Positions 58,072 to 64,000 of a stretch of DNA of 64,000 nt are shown piece by piece. The stretch's first letter is position 1, and each line of letters begins with the position of its first letter. This stretch comes from Hermodice carunculata (taxonomy: Eukaryota > Annelida > Polychaeta > Eunicida > Amphinomidae): assembly GCA_964020975.1 (NCBI GenBank), contig OZ026630.1:24830739-24894738 (forward strand), in the 5' to 3' direction. A program made the translations under genes and the position numbers. The notes beneath the pieces are model-generated. The model was given only the letters and a program-made list of their open reading frames with translations. It made no database searches and had not been told where the DNA came from.

Positions 58072-59442
58072 GTACAGTATATACATATATATATATATGC
58101 TACTAACACATGGTTGATGCCATGCTGGTACAGTATATACATATATATGTACTACTAACACATGGTTGATGCCATACTGGTACAGTATATACATAATGTA
58201 CTACTAACACATGGTTGATGCCGTACTGGTACAGTATATACATATATATGTACTACTAAAACATGGTTGATGCTGTACTGGTACAGTATATACATATATA
58301 TGCACTACTAACACATGGTTGATGCCATACTGGTACAGTATATACATATATATGTACTACTAACACATGGTTGATGCCGTACTGGTACAGTATATACATA
58401 TATATGTACTACTAACACATGGTTGATGCCATACTGGTACAGTATATACATATATATGTACTACTAACACATGGTTGATGCCGTACTGGTACAGTATATA
58501 CATATATATGTACTACTAACACATGGTTGATGCCGTACTGGTACAGTTTATACATATATATGTACTACTAACACATGGTTGATGCCGTACTGGTACAGTA
58601 TATACATATATATGTACTACTAAAACATGGTTGATGCCATACTGGTACAGTATATACATATATATGTACTATTAACACATGGTTGATGCCATACTGGTAC
58701 AGTATATACATATATATGTACTACTAACACATGGTTGATGCCGTACTAGTACAGTATATACATATATATGTACTACTAAAACACGGTTGATGCCGTACTG
58801 GTACAGTATATACATAAATATGTACTACTAAAACATGGTTGATGCCGTACTGGTACAGTTTATACATATATGTACTACTAACACATGGTTGATGCCATAC
58901 TGGTACAGTATATACATATATATGTACTTCTAAAACGTGGTTGCTGCCGTACTGGTACAGTATATACATATATATGTACTACTAACACATGGTTGATGCC
59001 GTACTGGTACAGTATATACATATATATGTACTACTAACACATGGTTGATGCTCTACTGGTACAGTATATACATATATATGTACTACTAAAACGTGGTTGA
59101 TGCCGTACTGGTACAGTATATACATATATACATGTACTACTAACACATGGTTGATGCCGTACTGGTACAGTATATACATATATATGTACTACTAAAACAT
59201 GGTTGATGCCGTACTGGTACAGTATATACATATATATGTACTACTAACACATGGTTGATGCCATACTGGTACAGTATATACATATATATGTACTACTAAC
59301 ACATGGTTGATGCCATACTGGTACAGTATATACATATATATGTACTACTTACACATGGTTGATGCCATACTGGTACAGTATATACATATATATGTACTAC
59401 TAACACATGGTTGATGCCATACTGGTACAGTATATACATATA
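58056..59442 (+). repeat. 52-bp minisatellite (about 26 copies) grown from TTC4 exon 7 and its splice donor
   Basis: Unit: TACTAACACATGGTTGATGC, CATACTGGTACAG, then TATATACATATATATGTAC. The first partial copy is TTC4 itself: exon 7 ends GGTTGATGCCATACTG at 58071 and the donor GTACAG starts at 58072. Every later unit repeats these exon bases and the donor. Units differ mainly at CCATAC/CCGTAC and AACACA/AAAACA. All Tyr/Val/His-rich minus frames here are artefacts. Confidence 0.93.
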
Positions 59443-59454
59443 CAGTTCCGCCCG

Positions 59455-59640
59455 TCTAAAACTTAACAGCCAAACGCGTTTGTGACGTTTGGCTGGTGTT
59501 TGGTTTGCGTTTGAAAACGTTTGAAAGCGTTTGGTTTGCGTTTGAAATTCGTTTGAGAAGCGTTTCAAACACTTTCAGCACTGCGTTTCAAACACTTTGA
59601 GCAACGCGTTCGGTACACATGCGTTTCAAACGCTTACAGA
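59455..59640. repeat. Cluster of GCGTTTGAAACGC-like motifs, left
   Basis: About a dozen variants of CGTTTGAAA or its complement TTTCAAACG (AAACGCGTTTGTGACGTTTGG, GCGTTTGGTTTGCG, CGTTTCAAACACTTT). The first half reads mainly GTTTGAAA, the second TTTCAAAC, so the cluster is roughly inverted on itself. Confidence 0.75.
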
Positions 59641-60179
59641 TGCATTTACAAAGTTTAGGTGTTATATTGTATTTTCCCCTTGTTGCTTAAGTTAGAGATA
59701 CACAAAATGAATGTTTACATTACTTTTCTTCCACACACAAGTGTACATAAAATTGTTCACAAAAATATGAGTTGATAAAGATTCCAGTGGGAATCGAAAT
59801 ATAAAAAAATAAAGAAAAAATACTTTAATGTAAATAAAAACCCCAAGTGAATGAATATATTTAAACTAGGATGCATCTTGAAGGAACGACGTAAAGAAAT
59901 AAGCAAACTTGGAACTCTGTACAATGTAACGCTATATGCCCCACATGTAGTATGAAAAAAAATACTTGGTTGGTGCTGTAATGCAGACGCTTTTTATTCC
60001 GTCAATTTTGTTTTCCTTTGTATAAACGTTGTACTGCTTAGGTACAATATATATATATATATATATATATTTGATTTTCTAATTATCTACGCAGCCGTTT
60101 TAAGAATCTCCTACAGTAATTTTTTTTAAAAATAGCATTCAGAGAACAGATTACCCTCGGCGCCAACAATTTTTTTTTC
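59641..60179. other. AT-rich non-coding sequence
   Basis: No frame of note. A short (TA)n tract at 60048-60070. Confidence 0.5.
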
Positions 60180-60930
60180 CTCAATTCTGCATTTCTTGAG
60201 ATATTATGGTAACAAGATTGTCCCCTTGTGCGCCACTCAGACGGCCTTCAAATGAAAACAATAAAAGTTTCTTAAGTTTAAAAATAATAAGAAGCTAGTT
60301 TTCAATAAGAACGTGGTCCATTTAATATAATTTGTATCTCTGATAAAAATTTGTGAAGCTGCGATGCATCCTTGTTGAGATATTATGATAACGTGGTCCC
60401 CTTGTGTGCCGCTCAGAAGGCCTTCAAATAAATGCTTTAAAACTTCATTTACAAAAATTATAAATGCAAAAAGGCAGCTGGTTTAAATAGGTACCTGGTC
60501 CATCATAAGGTGCACCTCTGAAAAATAATTGGTAAAGTTGCGGTCAGCATTTTTTGAGATATCACGGTAAAGTCGTCAGGGTTGAGGCCACTCAGACGGC
60601 CTTCAAATCAGTGCATGAAAAGTTTCATTAAAAAAAATGTAAAAATAACCAGAGGACGCTGATTTCAGTAATAACCTGGTCCATAATAAGACGCATTACT
60701 GGTAAAAATTTGGTAGAGCGACCTTGAATAGTTTTTGAGATATGGCGGTAACATCGTCATGGTTGACGCCAAATAAATACATTAATAAAAAGTTTCGTGA
60801 AAAGTTAATAATTAATCAGAGGAAGTTGCTTTTCAATGGGAACCTATCCATTATAAGGTACATCTCTGATAAAAATTTGGTAAAGCTACGGTGAAAATTC
60901 AGATATCGCACGCGGCAGTAACATCCACAA
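60180..60930. repeat. ~178-bp tandem repeat, about four units
   Basis: TTGAGATATTATGGTAAC recurs in variants at about 60193, 60372, 60549, 60731 and (weak) 60900. GCCACTCAGACGGCCTTCAAAT or a variant follows in the first three units, and CTGGTCCAT-x-ATAAG in most. Confidence 0.75.
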
Positions 60931-62162
60931 GATGGACGGACGACAATATCATCCGGCTCTTCATGTGCGGAGGGTAAAAAATGGGAATGGAACACTTACA
61001 AGGGCGTATGAGACTCCAATGATTATACATGAATAAAGACAATGCTCTTTCAAGTTTGATTTTATGTTGTTGGTTTTTTGTAATGAGTAAACAAAACTGA
61101 ATTGCTTAAAGATCCAGGTATTATGTGTGTGCAATCACGCCCCAGGGCTTACAATGCATGAATTATTTCCTGATTCTCTTTTCTTATTTCTCCCCAATGG
61201 TTGCACTTATCTGCACGAGTTGTGTGTCAATTTTCTTTTCGTTTCTTTCTTCTTCAACTCCGTCGCCCCCCAATTCTAATGAGACCGTTCCGTGCATAGG
61301 AAATAAGGTAATGCTGACTATGTAGTGGTGTGCCCAGGACTGACTATACCACTTTTGTATTAGGGGTGTTGGCAATACATTTGATTCTGTGTTGTATGTC
61401 ATAGGCTTCCATGGGGCTTGGTCTTACATTATCAAATGTGCCAGCGGTATTATATTTATATATAATGATATGTATATATATATATATATATATATTTACA
61501 TATATGATATATATATATACATATATGTATATATATATTTACATATATTTGATTTCTTACACATAGGAACCATGGTCTTTCATTTGTCTGCTCAACACTT
61601 TACAGACGAAAGGGTGCAATGGACTATAAATATGCACCAGGCAGCATTTGAATATAAGTGGTGTGGACATCGCCTACATTCTTCTTTCATTATGATTCAA
61701 TTTTGCGGATTTGATGAAATCTATAATAGATTTCGACATAAAACTCAAATAAGAATGTGTATTTGCATCATGAAAACATGAATACAGAAAGGAACAATTT
61801 CCCAAATTAGTCTTTTATTTTTAATTAATGATCCAAATGAGTATGCTAATGATTATGGTCACAAGGTGTTGCTGTGGGTGACACCTTGTGGCTAATCCTA
61901 GCAGTAACACGTGTGCGGCAAGCAAAATGGACACTGGTTGGCTTGACTCCTGTGAGGATTGCAAGCTTGTGACAGTCGGCAACAATATATATCCAAATAG
62001 ATACGTATATGTATTTCCAAGTGTTTCAAGTAGGCCTTGTTAAATTTACTGGTGCATCTAGTAGGTTTGTACTTTTGTTGACCAACACGCAAAGGGATCC
62101 AATCTGATGGTGGATTAGAAATCGCATCAGCTCTCTTGTTTTGTTGTGTTGTTTTTCTGCAG
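60931..62162. other. No gene seen; TA microsatellite
   Basis: Non-coding or intronic. TA-rich microsatellite at about 61465-61550. No frame with a domain. Confidence 0.5.
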
Positions 62163-62291
62163 CTAAGATCACTGATCAGTGCCGATGATCCACATGTGAA
62201 GGATACGTGGGAAAGACTTCACACAATTGAGATGGCAGTTGTCAACTCGGCCCTCTGTCTTAATTTTTATATTTGTGTTTATCTTCACTAA
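62163..62291 (+). CDS. Candidate alternative last exon of TTC4 (weak)
   Basis: A strong acceptor (TTGTGTTGTTTTTCTGCAG, ending 62162) opens a phase-0 frame of 42 residues, LRSLISADDPHVKDTWERLH and onward, ending in TAA at 62291. Exon 7 of TTC4 ends in phase 0, so splicing would give a 280-residue form. The peptide does not resemble the TTC4 C-terminal domain, and no clear donor lies inside it. It could be chance or an exon of another gene. Confidence 0.25.
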   Translation, partial: LRSLISADDPHVKDTWERLHTIEMAVVNSALCLNFYICVYLH

Positions 62292-63914
62292 TTAATTACA
62301 CACTTTGGAAAAGGGCTAAAATGCGTAGATCACAAGTACGTAAAAAAAAGACGTTTAAGTCGTTTATTTGTATAGGACTTTTTCCTTTGAGCGTCGCATT
62401 TTGAATATTTATTTGGATTACCCCCCCCCCCTCCCAAAAAAAAAAGAAACAAAGAAACAAAAACTGTACGATTGATTTGCAAAATATCCAAGAATCATAA
62501 ATTTTTTTTGGTGATAAAATCCAAATAAATAACGTCCGGTACAAACAGGATTCATGTTAAAATTTCAAAAATGGGTTTTCAACATATGACTAGGCCTACA
62601 TGTATTTATACCTGTTATAAATTGGGAGTTGTTTTTTTTGTATATTTGGTCACCGAAAAATAATTTAGGTATGTAGGCTACCTGTGCATATAATGTCAAA
62701 ATAATAAGCGTGTCCGTTATTAAATGTGATTTCCTTCGCTGTATTTTCTGGTGTGCCTGTATTCAAAATGAAATTAAACTATAATTTTTTCAAATGTTGA
62801 CATGAAGTAGCGTAATCAAATGGCCAGATCATTAATTTTGTCAGTGCAAAGCCCGCAACTATTGCAAATTTTGCTCTGGTCAACATCATTGAAAACTTGC
62901 ATTCACAAACTAGTCCAAATTAAAAACAATTCACTGAATCTAATTAATTTGTCATTACGTTGTTGTGACGTATCGGCATACAATTCCTTCATTGGCGGTT
63001 CCTTGCTCATAATCTGTGGAAAGCGTCGGTAAAAAGGTAGGCCCTAATTGCAGAAAACCATTAGCTTCAATATTATCGTGCACTGAAAGATTTACAAATG
63101 TTGACCACCATTTTGACCGTGGGCGAGGTCACATGATCTCTGCATGGACCACATGACCCCTATGCCTGGACTTTTGCACACGTGGGGAACAGCGGTTTCG
63201 ATTTTCTTTCATTTTTGTGAAAACGTAAATAATTGAAATTGATGGAGACCTACTACAACTCTCTAAACTTTGTTGAATGACAGTATTGGTTTGTTTACTG
63301 ACAATGAAGAAATGGAGACAGGGAACAGAGCAAATACTTATTGCAATTAAAAATTAAAAATGACATGGTTGTTCAAAGTGGTTGTGGATGCCGGAGATTC
63401 AAGCACTGAAGCAGGTTCGAGAACAGGCCATTTCATGTTGAGACTGACACAGCAAACGATAGACTATCATGTTTGGACGGAGACAAACTTCAAAAGTGTT
63501 GTTGTAGTTACGCCGGTCATTTTTCCCCCTGAATACGAAAAATAAAAAATAAAAAACATCGATGTTCATTATCTTTGATAGTGTTTTTACGAGAACGGTG
63601 GCAGCTGCGGATGGTGCTGTGCCTCGTGGGCCGTTCCTTCCGAAACTGGTCATTCGTCTTGGTCAAACAATTCAGTACAGAGGGGCGATCAAAACGATGT
63701 GGCCCCTAAAGTCTTCTGCCCTCTTTACATTGCATTTAAGTGCATATACATGTACAAATAAATTTATTCAACCTGCAACTGAAGCTTTATTTCTGTGTTA
63801 GGTTTAAGTAACTGAACACATAGCTTGTTGAAGTGGGACATTTTGCCACTATCAAACATTTGGGAAATGCTTTAACTTGTAATAACTATGCGAAGGAAAG
63901 TCATTGACCTGTTT
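62292..63914. other. No gene seen
   Basis: AT-rich non-coding or intronic. C11 run at 62421-62431. Short frames 63360-63801 lack domains. Confidence 0.5.
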
Positions 63915-64000
63915 GGATGTGTTTGAAATGCACATGTGAAAGTGTTTGAAACGCGTTTGGTGAAGCGTTTGAAACGCGTTTGGTGAAGCGTTTGAAACGT
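63915..64000. repeat. Cluster of GCGTTTGAAACGC-like motifs, right (continues past window)
   Basis: GTGTTTGAAATGC, GTGTTTGAAACGCGTTTGG and two copies of TGAAGCGTTTGAAACG at the window end. Same motif as 59455-59640. Confidence 0.75.

Noticed and set aside
57967-58158. TTC4 exon 7 reading on into the minisatellite as a long exon
   Set aside because: The donor GTACAG at 58072 and TTC4 homology both end there; read-through would add only a short repetitive tail before a stop.
58056-59442. CRISPR-like regular repeats
   Set aside because: Units are contiguous with no unique spacers, and the genome is animal.
58724-59568. Minus-strand frames with regular VVHIYVYTVP repeats
   Set aside because: The 52-bp minisatellite read in frames; 52 is not a multiple of 3 and the frames shift with it.

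Overview
This is a 64 kb stretch of an animal genome. It is AT-rich and has long intron-bearing genes with GT-AG splice sites, several APE-type LINEs, Ty3/Gypsy relics, DNA transposons, long simple repeats and complex tandem arrays. The host genes seen are TTC4 (an HSP90 co-chaperone with TPR repeats) and an intronless class A GPCR of neuropeptide-receptor type. CR1-like LINEs carrying a 2A peptide, together with expanded peptide-type GPCRs, suggest a marine invertebrate such as a lancelet, hemichordate, echinoderm or mollusc/brachiopod. The sequence alone does not settle which.

Layout. 0-4 kb: 5' half of a Gypsy-type element on the minus strand (gag with CCHC knuckle, start of the aspartic protease). 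4.0-5.3 kb: a young foldback DNA transposon with 363-bp inverted repeats and a perfect 9-bp target duplication. 5.3-7.8 kb: a CR1-like LINE (minus) whose ORF1 carries a PHD-like finger. 9.4-12.0 kb: two oppositely oriented halves of IS630/Tc1-like transposase genes, then a tRNA-like SINE fragment. 14.5-15.7 kb: the GPCR. 16.8-20.8 kb: an array of ~145-bp repeats joined to GAAA microsatellites; the same composite family returns inverted at 39.7-42.2 kb. 20.8-25.4 kb: a broken Gypsy element with a tRNA-Pro-type primer site and a piece of a second one. 25.4-33 kb: no recognisable gene. 33.0-34.4 and 35.4-38.2 kb: two broken LINEs. 38.2-39.6 kb: a small TA-flanked MITE and a possible Harbinger end. 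43.0-44.0 kb: another LINE tail.

46.2-58.1 kb and probably beyond the window: TTC4, plus strand, seven exons recognised. Its introns are heavily colonised. Two inverted TTAA-ended MITEs bracket exons 2-4. A nearly intact 2A-bearing LINE lies antisense in intron 5 with its 5' end touching the exon 6 acceptor. A 52-bp minisatellite of about 26 copies follows exon 7, and its unit contains the last 17 bases of that exon plus the splice donor.

59.4-64 kb: AT-rich sequence bounded by two clusters of a near-palindromic GCGTTTGAAACGC motif, with a ~178-bp tandem array and a possible alternative last exon between them. The C-terminal domain of TTC4 is not visible and should lie to the right if the gene is intact.

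The strongest candidates for something new are the minisatellite that multiplies a real splice donor, the LINE with a membrane-protein ORF1 plus a 2A-separated leader, the MITE pair around TTC4 exons 2-4, and the composite 145-bp/GAAA/palindrome repeat family.
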